A stretch of 64,000 bases of DNA, from NCBI GenBank assembly GCA_023548195.1, contig JAJHZJ010000008.1:2745215-2809214 (forward strand), in the 5' to 3' direction. The notes below the pieces were generated by a model, which was not told where the DNA came from, did not search any database, and saw nothing but the letters and a program-made list of their open reading frames with translations. This DNA comes from Bettongia penicillata ogilbyi. Its lineage: Eukaryota > Chordata > Mammalia > Diprotodontia > Potoroidae. Positions 10,011 through 20,953 of this stretch are shown here, one piece after another (the first letter of the stretch is position 1; every line of letters begins with the position of its first letter). Both the position numbers and the translations under genes were made by a program.

Positions 10011-10413
10011 TCTATGCTGATTTCTACGCTTGGGGTTTGGAGGCTGCATTTTTTTCTTTTTTTTTTAATTTATTCTATCAATGTTTCTTTTTTCAAACTG
10101 AGACAATCAACTCTTTTGTCTCATGTAGCTTTCATTTATGATTTCTTGAAATATAGCTCTGAAAAAACAGGCTTTGATGAAGTCCATTGGTATTCAAATG
10201 GAGCTACGAGTCTCTGCCTCTCACTGATTGGCCAATAAGAGGTCTCATCCTAAGCTTCCCTTCATCATTGTTTTCTTCTTAATGGCTCAGAGTGAGTGTA
10301 AATAGCTACTGCTTCTTTTCTGCCTAGAAAACCTGAGGGTTTTCCCCTTTAAGATTGATTCTTTTGTGAAGGCAAACTAAGCCATCTTTTGCCTCAATTC
10401 TTACCTAGCCTTT
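10011..10413. other. Unassigned sequence
   Basis: T-rich start, then unique text with a CCAAT-box-like 'ctgattggccaataag' at about 10223-10238. No TATA element or exon accompanies it, so no promoter is claimed. Confidence 0.3.
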
Positions 10414-10718
10414 GGGGCAGCTAGGTAGTACAGCCCCAGTACAGGAGTCAGGAGGATCTGAGTTCAAATCTTACCTCAGACACTTGACATTCACTAGCTG
10501 TGTGACCTTGGGCAAGTCACTTAACCCCAATTGCCTCACCCTGGGTCATCTCCAGTCATCCTGATGAATATTTGGTCATTGAATTCAGATGACTCTGGAG
10601 GAGAAGTGAGGCTGGCGACCTGCACAGCCCTCCCTCACTCAAAACAAAGTCAAGTGCAAGTCATGTCGTCATTTCTCTGATGGCATGGTCTTCTTCAGCA
10701 ACAAAGGACAAGCACTCA
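10414..10718 (+). mobile_element. Long tRNA-headed SINE, full length
   Basis: Head 'ggggcagctaggtagtacag', tRNA-like body 'gagttcaaatcttacctcag', 'tagctgtgtgaccttgggcaagtcacttaa', then a family-specific tail 'catcctgatgaatatttgg', 'ctctggaggagaagtgaggctgg', 'ccctccctcactcaaaa' and 'gcatggtcttcttcagcaac'. A second full copy is at 55458-55772. Confidence 0.92.
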
Positions 10719-10744
10719 CCTAGCCTTTAACTGTTGAATGGGTG

Positions 10745-10980
10745 CTGCCCTGTACAAATTGAGACCTGGGTTGGCTTGAAAAGGCCAAGGCCTCCCACTG
10801 CATCTCCTGCCACAGGACCCCAGTGACTAGAGGAAGAGTTAGGCTGCTGACTGTACGGCTTTGCCTCACTTAAATCCAGTTCACTTGCGAATCAAGATAT
10901 CACCCTCCTGTTGTCATTGATCCTCTTTAAGAACAAAGGACAACAACTAAAACAAGAAACAAACAGCAAACAACAAAGCA
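10745..10980 (+). mobile_element. SINE tail of a related subfamily
   Basis: 'agaggaagagttaggctgctgactg', 'tttgcctcacttaaatccagttcacttgcgaatcaagatatcac' and 'cctctttaagaacaaaggac' match the layout of the previous SINE's tail with distinct wording. It ends in an A-rich CAA tail and lies directly behind the other copy. Confidence 0.65.
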
Positions 10981-10989
10981 TGTTGGATC

Positions 10990-11095
10990 GGACACCATAG
11001 GAAATGACTCACCCAAGGCGACGAAGTCAGTTAGACCTAAAACTTGCATCTCTTGTCTCTTAGTCAGATATTCTTTTCATTAAACCAAGCTCCTC
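10990..11095 (-). mobile_element. MIR/CORE-SINE relic
   Basis: 'ggaaatgactcacccaaggc', 'gcatctcttgtctcttagtcagatattcttttcattaaacc' is the head-side half of an antisense MIR. Confidence 0.5.
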
Positions 11096-11369
11096 ACACT
11101 CAATGAGAAAAACAAATTAATTATTCAATAAATATTTGTTGAGCAAGGTATCTCTTATGCAAATGTTGAGATCATGATTGATAGATGTAGAAATATTGTG
11201 TTCAGTGATCCTCTGGATAGCTATGTTAGGCAAAGAACAGAAGACAGAGACAAAAGCCTATCAAAGATATTGGCCAGGGTCATTAAGGGTGTCTGGTGCA
11301 AAGGCTATAGAAAAGAAGAATTCCTTATTAAATGGATAAGGTTCTTCAGATGCTCCTATAGGATTATAT

Positions 11370-11515
11370 GATTATAGATTTAGAGCTAGAAGGGATCTTA
11401 GAAGTCATTTAATCCTCCTATTACAAATGGGGAAACTGAGGCTTAGAGACTTTCCCAACATCACATAGCTAATAAGGGTAAGAGGCACGTTGAACCCACG
11501 TCTTCCAGGTACCAT
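11370..11515 (-). mobile_element. MIR/CORE-SINE relic
   Basis: 'gatttagagctagaagggatctta', 'caaatggggaaactgaggc', 'catcacatagctaataagg', 'ttgaacccacgtcttcc'. Confidence 0.65.
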
Positions 11516-11740
11516 GTCACTCAGTCAACAAGCATTTATTAAGTGCCATTTTGTGCTAGGCACTGCACTAAGGGTAGGTGATACAAAGAAAGGTAAAACA
11601 CAGTTCCTGTTCTAAAGGAGTTTGCAGTCTACAGGGGGAGACAATAGGAAGACAATTGTGTATTAAAAGGATATATACAAGATAAATTGGAGATAATCAA
11701 CAGAGGAAGGCTTCTTACAGAAGGCGAAATTTTGTCCACT
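11516..11740 (+). mobile_element. Ancient interspersed repeat, family unassigned
   Basis: 'aacaagcatttattaagtgcc', 'ctaggcactgcactaagggtaggtgatacaaag', 'cagttcctgttctaaaggagtttgcagtctacagggggaga' and 'gataaattggagataatcaacagaggaaggc'. The same pattern occurs at 24545, 34250, 36440, 48720, 53560 and 58740. It may be an L2/L3-related LINE tail. Confidence 0.55.
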
Positions 11741-11764
11741 GTACTTCATTGATTTTTTTTATGA

Positions 11765-11845
11765 CATTGTACTGATACCAGCACTTAGCATAGTACCTGC
11801 TACATAGTAGGTATTTAATAAGTACTTATTGACTTGATTTGATGA
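11765..11845 (+). mobile_element. L2 3'-end relic
   Basis: 'cagcacttagcatagtacctgctacatagtaggtatttaataagtacttattgacttgatt' is the L2 terminus. Confidence 0.65.
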
Positions 11846-12279
11846 TCAAATCCTAAAACATTAAAGGGCTTCCTTAATGAGATCCACCATCACTCTAGAG
11901 AGACAGATCTAGTAATGTAACTCAGAAAATGCCAACTAGATGAATATATTTCACCCTCATTATGATATATAGTTAGATGGTCAGTCTACAGAATACAGAA
12001 ACACTGGATGAGCATGGCAGATGGACAAGCAATCTGGGCCCAAATATGAATAGTTGAAGAACAGCAGGCTAAATGGCACCTTGGAAATTTCATCACCTTT
12101 GGAATGTCCCCAAGTTGCCTCCTCTCATAAAAGTTCATCAGTATTCTCTCAATGAAGCCCAGATACCAATCACAGAAACACCATGATGTCAAAGGAACAA
12201 AAATTTCAGGTTATCCAAAAGATGCCAGAAAGAAGCTTGATGAGCTACAACATGTTACCACTGATAGCTTGTGCACAGA

Positions 12280-12500
12280 TAACTTGTCATTAACAGTGTC
12301 ACTGAGGACATGCTTACTTGTAAAAGTAGGTGGGCGAGTCATGTGGCAAGAATAAGGGATAACAGATGGAGAGCTTAAGTATTACAAAATACTGGAAGAC
12401 TTAAAAGGAGATCTCCAACACACTGAGTATGGGTGAGACAACCTTTATGGATGATTTATAGGTGGATATAGAAAAATAATGAGAAGACCCAAATGGGTTA
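12280..12500 (+). mobile_element. RTE-type LINE ORF fragment
   Basis: Codons 12328-12369 read RWASHVARIRDNRW. An R-W-x-x-H-V-x-R-M-x-D-N-R-W block is typical of the C-terminal part of RTE-clade LINE proteins. The following 60 codons keep a basic, P/T-rich flavour ('KRRSPTH') but contain stops. Best read as a short decayed RTE fragment. No intact gene. Confidence 0.55.
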
Positions 12501-12619
12501 GATGAAGCAAGTTCTCACACCAATGAAATCGTCTGTCCATTGAAGGATACTTGCTATATGCTTAAAATCTTACTAAGTAATGAAGAAGTCAGAAGACCAG
12601 ACTTCAAAGCCTACCTCTG

Positions 12620-12842
12620 GCGGTAGCCGGCTCAGTGGACAGAGTACTGGACCTGAAGTCAGGAAGTCCAGCATTCAAATCTGGCCTCAAGCTCTTTCCC
12701 AGCTCTTTCAATGATCCTGGGTCATTCACTTTATTGCTCTTTGCCTCAGTTTCACCAAGTGTAAAATGGGGATAATATTAGCATCTACCTCCCAGGATTA
12801 TTGTAAGACTCAAATGAGATAATATTTATTAAAAGCACTTAA
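12620..12842 (+). mobile_element. CORE-SINE (MIR-related, marsupial type)
   Basis: Head 'ggctcagtggacagagtactggacctgaagtcagg', 'gcctcagtttcaccaagtgtaaaatggggataat', then 'acctcccaggattattgtaagactcaaatgagataatatttattaaaagcactta'. The expected 3' end is replaced by the LTR-like block that follows. Confidence 0.75.
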
Positions 12843-12850
12843 TGATGGGG

Positions 12851-13216
12851 TGATGGGACCTGGACCCCTAAAAGGAAAAGACCATGTCTTTGAAAGCAAC
12901 CCAGTCCCTGAATTTTCCCACACATTTCAGTAGCCCAGACTGTTCAAGGCATCTGACCCACCCCAGCCCACCTAGATCACTTAATTAGCTTACTTGACAA
13001 TCCTATTGTACCTGGTCCACCCCAGAGTATTTGCCACTCCTTAATCCCACCCAGATCCTTTCACTCTCTTTTTGTATATAAGTATCAGTCTCACCCACCT
13101 TGCTGTAGGTTCACTAGGAATGCTGCCTGTTCTTATTGGCTTTACAATAAACTTGACTGGAAGAAGGTTTGAGTTAGTGAATTCTTTGCAAGAGGACACC
13201 ATCCTGTACCCTGACA
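12851..13216 (+). mobile_element. LTR-like block
   Basis: Begins TGATGGGACCTGGACCCC and contains 'gtatataag' (TATA-like, near 13075), then 'ttacaataaac' (polyadenylation-type signal, near 13143-13153), and 'ctgaca' at 13211-13216, where it could end with CA. This order (U3, TATA, R with AATAAA, U5) fits a retroviral LTR. I could not match a target duplication, so it is tentative. Confidence 0.5.
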
Positions 13217-16015
13217 TTTGGGTCCTCGGCATCTCAAACAGTATCAATCCCAGGTACTCTAGTGAACTGAAAGAAAGAAGATGTAGTTCTTACTATCAAA
13301 AAGCTTCACATTTAAACCAAAAATTTGCAAATTCAAATAAAAATATTAGCCTACTGTGATATTACCAGGTCCCTTTGCAGATTTTGTGTGTATGTATGTG
13401 TGTTTTCATTATGTCCAAATTATATTAAGGTTCCATTTCCAGTTTCAGTCTTTATATTGAAACACCAACACCATGAGCCAAAAGCCTTCATCTTTTCATA
13501 TGCATGTAACACTGGGACTCAAAGGAACATCACTGTAGCCTGGCATACTTCATGGCTTCAGTGTTTCAATGGCTCTAGGATCTAATAACCCTCCCTCCAA
13601 CAATGAATATGGCAGCCCATCTACACCTTCATAGCCTGTGTGAGTCTTATCCTTGCCTTCTGTAAATCTTTCACAGAGAGCATTTTGTGGATACCCCATA
13701 GCACTTGGACTGGCCATCCATTGTCCTTCGCTCCCTTTAGATGATCAGTTTACTTCTTATCTGCAGCATAGCTTTTTGGGATGATACCCCTTTCCCTACT
13801 TTTTATGCACAAATTATCCTTGCTGATATACATGGAGTAACTGGAAAAAAAAGGAAGGATTTCTCCCCACCTCCATGGATGATCTGAATTTTGCCTTCTG
13901 GCTCTGATGGAGCCCAGCTAAAGATATTTAGGAAAAGACACTTCTCTTTGCACTGATTATCCAAATGCCCTTAGCCCAGGTAAAGTTCAGGTAAAAGAAA
14001 ATATCTTCTTTCTGTCTTTCTGCGTTGTACTGTTCAATATATCCTCCCCAAAAGCCTAGGGAATCACCTTAAGTCTGCTTTGTTTTCCATCATCTTCTTA
14101 TCCTCACAAAAAGCATTATATAAAATAAATAGATGAAAGTATGTAAAACATATCTATCACCTTCCTGTATTGGAGATGAGGGTGACTAAATTGGTTTATA
14201 GTCTGATAACTAAAACCTAGGTCTGAATGCTAAAATTCAACATTATGTAGACACAATATATACCCAGGTGGAAATTCCTTATCTTACCTCCTACTCTTCT
14301 ATGTTTTTTCACTCACAACCCAGGGGAATAGATTTCCTGGAAGCATCCTGCTGCTCTCATGTCACATCACAAATGGTCTGTGTTGGCAAGGGGTAAAAAG
14401 CAAGTTTACATTTGATAGCGTAAATCCGTTAGAGAGCAATCCATTTTGTTTCAAACAACTTGCTGTTGTGATAGCCAGGCCCTAAAAGAATGACCTTCCT
14501 AGGTCAAGCATTCATGTGGCCAAAAGATATTCCTTCCATAAAAACATGGCAAATTCTGTGAGTGGTTTTGAATGGTACATTAGGCAAGTTATTATTAGAC
14601 AGAAGTGACATTTCACATGTTTTAACATTCTTTACTCAAAAGTCAAGAGGCAGTCCAAAGGTGAAGAAATTATTTAGAATTAAAAAAAAAAATCAAAGAA
14701 ATCCCCAGCAAACTGAAAGTCCTCATTCTCAAATTAGCACAAAGCTCAAATCAATTCCTCTGATTTCTCTGTGTTGCAGATGAAACAGTACCAAAGTGCA
14801 ATGGCTTTGGGGAGCTTTAATAAGCAGTAGTCAACAGAGCAGAACCTTCCGATATAACCAGAGCCAGGCCAGAGGATGACTTGAATAAAATCCAGCTGAA
14901 ATATGGCCTTTATTCATTCTCAGTACAATCTACAAAGTAGCTCTCTCTTGGCTTGGCCAAACAAATATCGCCCTCCCCTTGGATAGACAGATACAACAGC
15001 AGCCACCAAGATGCTTGAAGGATTTTTCACGCGTATGTCTTTTGAGGTATTTATTTTGCTTAGCAGAAGCTAAACATTTTTTCTAACTGCACAGTAAGAA
15101 ATAAGGCAGAAAGCATCAAAGTTTTATAGTTTTTCAGAAACCTTGATGGTCTTTCTGGTACAACTCTCTGTGATATGGTTCAGCTGTAATGACAATGGAA
15201 AGTGTATTGGTGCAAAGAACTGCAGGAATATCAGAAAAGAAAAGAACAACCAAATTCACAGCCAACGGTCTTTTAAACAGAGTTAAGAGTGGTTCCTTGG
15301 AACGGTGTCTCTTTGCCTTGTAAAACCTCTTTGAGATATTTAAGCAGTGCTTTGGATGAGCTGCAGAGTGAGAACCTAGAATTATCTGGTGTCCTGGAAT
15401 CAATATTGAGCAATATTTTCTCTTTGAGAGAAATTCAATCTGACAGGACAGAGTGAGAGCAATAAGGAAACTGGGACCCTGGCTAAGACATTTTCTGTAG
15501 AAAACCCCTGAAAAGCAGGACAAATTAGGTGATGTCACTCGAGGCAGAAAGTCACGGTGACAGACAGAGTCAAGCCCTGTGGAGGCTTCAGAATACTTCA
15601 TTATCACTGTCACAGGTCACTTGGCTTCACAAAATGCATCCATCAAAACCCAGAACAATTCACACACTGGCCTCCCTCCCGACCTCAGAAACTAGGTGGC
15701 TCAGGCATGTCATGAATGGGCTCACAGGTATGGGGAAACCAGGGTTCAAGCCAGGTTAGGATGTTGTGCTTTGGGTGTGGCCAGTCTCATCTGGCTCCCT
15801 AGTGGACAGCCACACATAAAGTTGCCCAATAATTGAGAAAAACACCCAAATGAATGTGTAATTGTGGAAAGCAAACTGTCATAGATTCCCCTAGAAACAT
15901 ATGCTTTATTCATATTGGTAGATTTAGAGCTAAAGGGAACTAGGAAGTTATGAAATCTAACCTGTTCAATAAACCAGTCAACCAGTATTTCCTTCTTTCC
16001 TTTCTTTCTCCATTC
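13217..16015. other. Unique block
   Basis: About 2.8 kb with almost no repeat signature (only a short MIR-like piece at 15918-15960). The part at 14380-15680 is irregular, non-repetitive and of moderate CpG. It holds a 159-codon minus-strand open frame (15134-15613) with no recognisable domain, which is taken as chance or noncoding. Confidence 0.35.
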
Positions 16016-16090
16016 CTTGGTCCTGAAGGAAAGGAAGGAAGAATGGGAGAAAGAAAGAAAGAAAAAAAGAAAGGAAGAACAAAAGAAAGA
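16016..16090. repeat. Purine-rich (GAAAG/GGAA)n tract
   Basis: An imperfect purine repeat directly upstream of the half-L1. Confidence 0.8.
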
Positions 16091-16100
16091 GGGGCAGAGC

Positions 16101-16109
16101 CAAGATGGC
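16101..16109 (+). promoter_or_regulatory. YY1-type motif in the L1-like 5' UTR
   Basis: CAAGATGGC lies 11-19 bases from the element start. In human L1 a YY1 site of this core near the element start positions transcription initiation. The matching position here suggests the same role. Sequence match only. Confidence 0.6.
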
Positions 16110-16906
16110 AGACTAGAAAGATACACATACTGCTTGCTCTCCCCTCACAGCCCATACAATACCTGTAAAGAAATACTCTCAACAAATTCTAGAGCAGCAG
16201 AAGCCACAGAACAACAGAGTGGAGGAGATTTCCAGCCCAGGGTGACCTGAAAGGCAGATGGAAAGTGTCTGTCACACCACACACAGAGCAGAGCCCAGCC
16301 CAGCCTTGACCACCGGGCAGGGCTCTGGGAGGATAACGTGAGCAGGCCTCGGGGTTGGAATCTCCAGTCACGGTAGCAGTGGTTCAAAGATCCCTCAACC
16401 TACAGGAGCCAAAGGTCAGTGACAGGGTTTTTTCAGCTGGCTGAGAAGGGAGAAGGGCCTTCTCGTAGCTCCAGCCTCAGGCAGCAGCCACAGAGGCCCC
16501 ATTGGCAGGCGGCAGCAGTTCCCACAGCAGCCCCTACAGCAACCTGCATCCATTGTTGGATCGTAAAACCCCTGGGGGCACTGAGCAGCTGATTCTTACC
16601 TCAGCCCTGTGTAGAGGCCCTGAAGCAGCTGATCTTTATCTCACACTGAATGATGGCCCTGCCCCTGCAGCTTATCTGAATCTCAGCCCCCAGTATTGGC
16701 TTGGCAGAACTGGAGGTGGTTGGGAAGAGGAGGTGGTTGGGAAGAGGAAACTCTGCTAAGATTCTGGGCACAAAAATCTCTTCCTGCTCCCAGACCAGTG
16801 TACACGCTTGATTGTGCCACCTTGGAGGAATTGAGAGCTTACAGATCCCCAGAGTACACCCTACTCTTGACAAAGGACCCAAAAGTCAAGTAACTGGTTG
16901 GGAAAA

Positions 16907-18008
16907 ATGCCCAAAAAAGGGAAAAAAAAATAAGACTATAGAAGGTTACTTTCTTGGTGAACAGATATCTTCTCCCATCCTTTTGGATGAGGAAGAACAA
17001 TGCTTACCATCAGAGAAAGACATAAAAGTCAAGACTTCTGTATTCCAAACATCCAAAAAAATATTCAGTGGACTCAGGCCATGGAAGAACTCAAAAAGGA
17101 TTTTGAAAATCAAGTAAGAGATGTGGAAGAAAAATTGGGAAGAGAAATGAGAGAGATGCAAGAAAAGCATGAAAAGCAGGTAAACCTTGCTAAAGGAGAC
17201 CCAAAAAAATGCTGAAGAAAATAACACCTTTAAAAATAGGCTAACTCAATTGGCAAAAAAAGGTTCAAAAAGACAATGAGAAGAAGAATGCTTTAAAAAG
17301 CAGAATTTGCCAAATGGAAAATGAGGTTCAGAAGCTCACTGAAGAAAATAGTTCTCTCAAAATTAGAATGGAACAGATGGAGGCTAATGACTTTCTGAGA
17401 AACCAAGAAATCACCAAACAAAACCAAAAGAATGAAAAAATGGAAGAGAATGTGAAATACCTCATTGGAAAAACAACTGACCTGGAAAATAGATCCAGAA
17501 GAGACAATTTAAAAAATTTTGGGACTACCTGAAAGCCATGATCAAAAAAAAGAGCCTAGACATCATCTTTCATGAAATTATCGAGGAAAACTGCCCTGAT
17601 ATTCTAGAAGCAGGGGGCAAAATGGATATTGAAAGAATTCACTGATCACCTCCTGAAAGAGATCCAAAAAGAGAAACTCCTAGGAACATTGTGGCCAAAT
17701 TCCAGAGTTCCCAGGTCAAGGAGAAAATATTGCAAGCAGCTAGAAAGAAACAATTCAAGTACTGTGGAAATACAATCAGGATAACACAAGATCTAGCAGC
17801 TTCTACATTAAGAGATCGAAGGGTGTGGAATAGGATATCCCAGAAGTCAAAGGAACTAGGACTAAAACCAAGAATCACCTACCCAGCAAAACTGAGTATA
17901 ATACTTCAGTCCTTCAATGAAATAGAGGACTTCCAAGCATTCTTGATGAAAAGACCAGAGCTGAAAAGAAAATTTAACTTTCAAACACAAGAATCAAGAG
18001 AAGCATGA
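16907..18008 (+). pseudogene. Broken ORF1 of half-L1 (RNA-binding chaperone)
   Basis: ORF1 protein coats its own RNA in the cytoplasm. The start MPKKGKK at 16907 runs into a stop after an A-run indel; the neighbouring frame carries on (NKTIEGYFLGEQISSP) to about 17000. The coiled-coil part follows in the original frame (17090-17215, EELKKDF..., heptad-rich), then in another frame at 17314-17532 (ENEVQKL... to SRRDNLKNFG, the start of the RRM domain), and finally a third frame at 17691-18008 holds the C-terminal domain (ITQDLAASTLRDRR, then PRITYPAKL). At least three frameshifts and a stop separate these, so it is dead. Domain order matches the L1 ORF1 family. Confidence 0.8.
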
Positions 18009-18130
18009 AAAGGTAAACAGCAAAAAGAAATCATAAGGGACTTACTAAAGTTGAACTGTTTACATTCCTACATGGAAAGACAATATTTGTAACTCTTGAA
18101 ACTTTTTTCGGTATCTGGGTAGTTGGTGGG

Positions 18131-18132
<2 letters not shown>

Positions 18133-18161
<29 letters not shown>
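18133..18161. repeat. (CA)n microsatellite inside the half-L1
   Basis: About 14 uninterrupted CA units in the half-L1's 3' region, followed by a GA-rich stretch. Confidence 0.95.
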
Positions 18162-18168
<7 letters not shown>

Positions 18169-18938
18169 GAGAAAGAGAGAGACAGAGAGCACAGGGTATG
18201 TCGAATAGGATGGGATCATGTCTTAAAAAATGTAATTAAGGGGTGAGAGAGAAATATATTGGGAGGAGAAAGGGAGAAATGGAATGGGATAAATTATCTC
18301 TCATAAAAGAGGCAAGTAAAAGACTTTTCAGCAGAGAGAAAAAGGGGGGAGGTGAGAGAAAAAACATGATGCTTACTGTCATCACATTCAACTAAAGGAA
18401 GGAATAAAATGCACACTCATTTTGGTATGAAAACCTATCTTACAATACAGGAAAGTGGGGGAGAAGGGGATAAGCAGGAAGGGTGGGATGATGGAAGGGA
18501 GGGTAATGGGAGGAGGGAGCAATTAGAAGTCAACACTCTTGAGGAGGGACAGGGTCAAAAGAGAGAATAGAAGAAATGGGGGGGCAGGATATGATGGAGG
18601 GAAATATAGTTAGTCTTACACAACATGACTATTATGGAAGTCATTTGCAAAACTACACAGATACGGCCTATATTGAATTGCTTGCCTTCCCAGTGGGGAT
18701 GAGTGGGGATGGAGGGAGGAAGAAAAGTGGGAACACAAAGTTTTAGGAACAACTGTTGAGTATTGTTCTTGCATACAACTAGGCAATGAGAAATCCAGGT
18801 AATGGGATATAGAAATTTATCTTGCCCTATGGGACAAAAGAGAAGATGGGGATAAGGGAAGGGAGGGATGTTAGAAGGGAGGGCAGATTGATGATAGGGG
18901 TAATTAGAATGCTTGGCGTTTTGGGGTGGGGGAAGGGA

Positions 18939-19605
18939 GAGATCTATAGCTCCTGCCCTCAGACTCTAAAAGCTAATTGTGGGACAGGGTAAAACAAACT
19001 ATAAATGCAATGAACACAGATAAGCAAACGTACAGATGGTATGAGGAATTATAATGGGGCAAAGCAATTGGAAACACACCGACCCTGTGGCACATCCTAG
19101 AGTCCCACATAACCCCAGAATCTGTATTTATGTATCTTTTGAAATGAGGGAGAATCACTCTTCAGGAATCACTATACATCCTGGTTTTATTTTTGTTTTT
19201 GACTAACATGGGCATACCTTAAGCATTTTCCATTCCAGTTGTCTGTGCAATAGGTGATGAACCCTGGGAAGGAATCATTGAGATGGATATTTGAGACTCT
19301 GATAATGTAGAAAATGTTTGTCAAATAATAATAGAATTTAGAAATAGACACATAAGCAGAGCTAAATAAGCAGCTACTGAGTCAAAACTCCAGAAAGTCA
19401 CCCAGTCGGTCACCCCTTACCATCATCCATTTCTGCTACCTGCCACAGTGTGATTTTAGAGAGAACTGAACGAGGGGATGGGGAGGGTGGTGGAGCAGGA
19501 AGCGGGATCCAGATCAGGTCCACAAGACATCAAGAGACAGAATGCTTGGGGCAGGCAAAGTGACAGATAGAATGGGGAAGATCCTGAATGAATGGGCTAC
19601 ATACA
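18939..19605. other. Unassigned sequence
   Basis: Begins where half-L1 text stops. No repeat or exon signature recognised. Confidence 0.35.
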
Positions 19606-19609
19606 TTGT

Positions 19610-19790
19610 AGATATAGAGTTGAGAGAGACCTCAGAGGCCATCAAATTTATCTTTCTTATTTTATAGATGAGGAAATTAAGGACCCAGAAGTTTATGTGA
19701 CTTGTCCAAGGTAGCACAAGGATATATTCATCAGACAGGATTTGCATTTCTGACTATAGAACCAGGGATCTTTCCATTGTGCCATGCATA
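19610..19790 (-). mobile_element. MIR/CORE-SINE relic
   Basis: 'attttatagatgaggaaattaagg', 'tgacttgtccaaggtagcaca', 'accagggatctttccattgtgccatgc'. Confidence 0.65.
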
Positions 19791-19794
19791 CGAA

Positions 19795-20890
19795 ATGTGA
19801 AGGATGGTTCGTTCAGTCAAAAAAGGTGGTCCTATAACAACCTTTTGAACAATCTACATCACAAAGGTTTGCTTAGTAGAGAGGAAGTATAGGAAGTAAA
19901 ATATGATAAGAGTCTACCACAATAGTCAAGGCAAGAGTTAATTGGGAGATAGGGTCAGTGTGAATGGAAAGGAGAATATAGATTTAAATCCAGATCCCTA
20001 TCCCCAAGTCCAGCAACTCTAGACACTATATAACACAGCTTCCCCAAAAGTACTCTTCAGTAACATTTCAGGCAAATAATGTAACTTACAAAGAGGGAAA
20101 GAGAAGCATCATCTTCCCTTAGTCAGATGAGTTTCACAACAGCAGACATGGTTGGTTGGTTGGGGGCAATTCTGGTTTTTCAATTTCGCATTCTTTAGTC
20201 CTACTTCTGATTGTTGTAATTTTTTGTTCTCAGCCAAGTCTTACCTCTCAGTCCTTCTTGCCATTTATGTTTCTGAAATACTCATGCAAGAATAAAGATA
20301 TATAATAAAAGAACCATTTTTAAAAATTTTTGTATGGAAAGACAAGGGTAATTCTTATTTAAGAGATCCGTTTTTATCAAGCATGATGCAGAAGAGGAGA
20401 TGGCCAAGATTTGTGCATCTTCAAAAGAATTTGAATTATACATTTAAATTCAGACTTGTGGCATCAATGAAGATAATTACCAAGAACATATTAGAATTTT
20501 TCTCAGTCAACAGCACGCATTATATTGAGTTTGTCAGTTTTTGAGTCATCAAATAAAAGATTATATCAGGAAAAAAATTGAGTTTAGAGATTATATGAAA
20601 ATCACCATGGCTCATGCCATGCTTTTAATATAAAAGCCTAGAGCTGAAAAGAATATTAATAAATCTATACATATTTTTCCTTTTGGGGAACCCTAATCAG
20701 CTGACTAACAGAGGGCTGTGTTGTCAGAAAACTGATTGGTACAACGATTATCCTCCAATTGGTGTTTAATTGTAGTAGGTAAGCAGCCAGATATTTCATT
20801 ATTTCAAAAGTACACAAATGCTGAGTCACACACAGTTGAAGCAAAGAACATATATAATATATATGAATATATATACACACAAATGTATAT
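19795..20890. other. Unassigned sequence
   Basis: Possible short MIR pieces near 19970-20050. The remainder (20050-20890) is AT-rich unique text with no exon or RNA gene recognised. Confidence 0.35.
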
Positions 20891-20893
20891 ATA

Positions 20894-20896
<3 letters not shown>

Positions 20897-20950
<54 letters not shown>
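20897..20950. repeat. (AT)n microsatellite
   Basis: About 27 uninterrupted AT units, preceded by a mixed TATA/CA stretch from about 20850. Can form a cruciform. Confidence 0.95.

Positions 20951-20953
<3 letters not shown>

Larger units (their letters stand above)
16091..18938 (+). mobile_element. HAL1-like (half-L1) retrotransposon
   Basis: Starts GGGGCAGAGCCAAGATGGC, the L1 5'-UTR start, with about 815 bp of GC-richer 5' UTR. A broken ORF1 lies at 16907-18008. The following 930 bp is purine-rich, with repeated 'gggaggagaaagggag'- and 'gggagggatgttagaagggaggg'-type text, and has no endonuclease or reverse-transcriptase motif in any frame. An L1 should start ORF2 within a short gap after ORF1, so this is the layout of half-L1 elements, which keep ORF1 and lack ORF2. 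The element would have relied on L1 ORF2 protein in trans. No poly-A tail or target duplication was found at the 3' side, so the true 3' end may be lost. Confidence 0.75.

Noticed and set aside
10223..10240. CCAAT box as a promoter
   Set aside because: A single short motif in AT-rich DNA, without other promoter features.
10414..10500. tRNA gene at the SINE head (also at the other SINE copies)
   Set aside because: A- and B-box-like words are present, but they belong to multi-copy SINE heads; no cloverleaf with an intact acceptor stem is apparent.
16601..16882. Frames in the half-L1 5' UTR
   Set aside because: GC-richer UTR naturally has longer chance frames; none shows L1 or host protein motifs.
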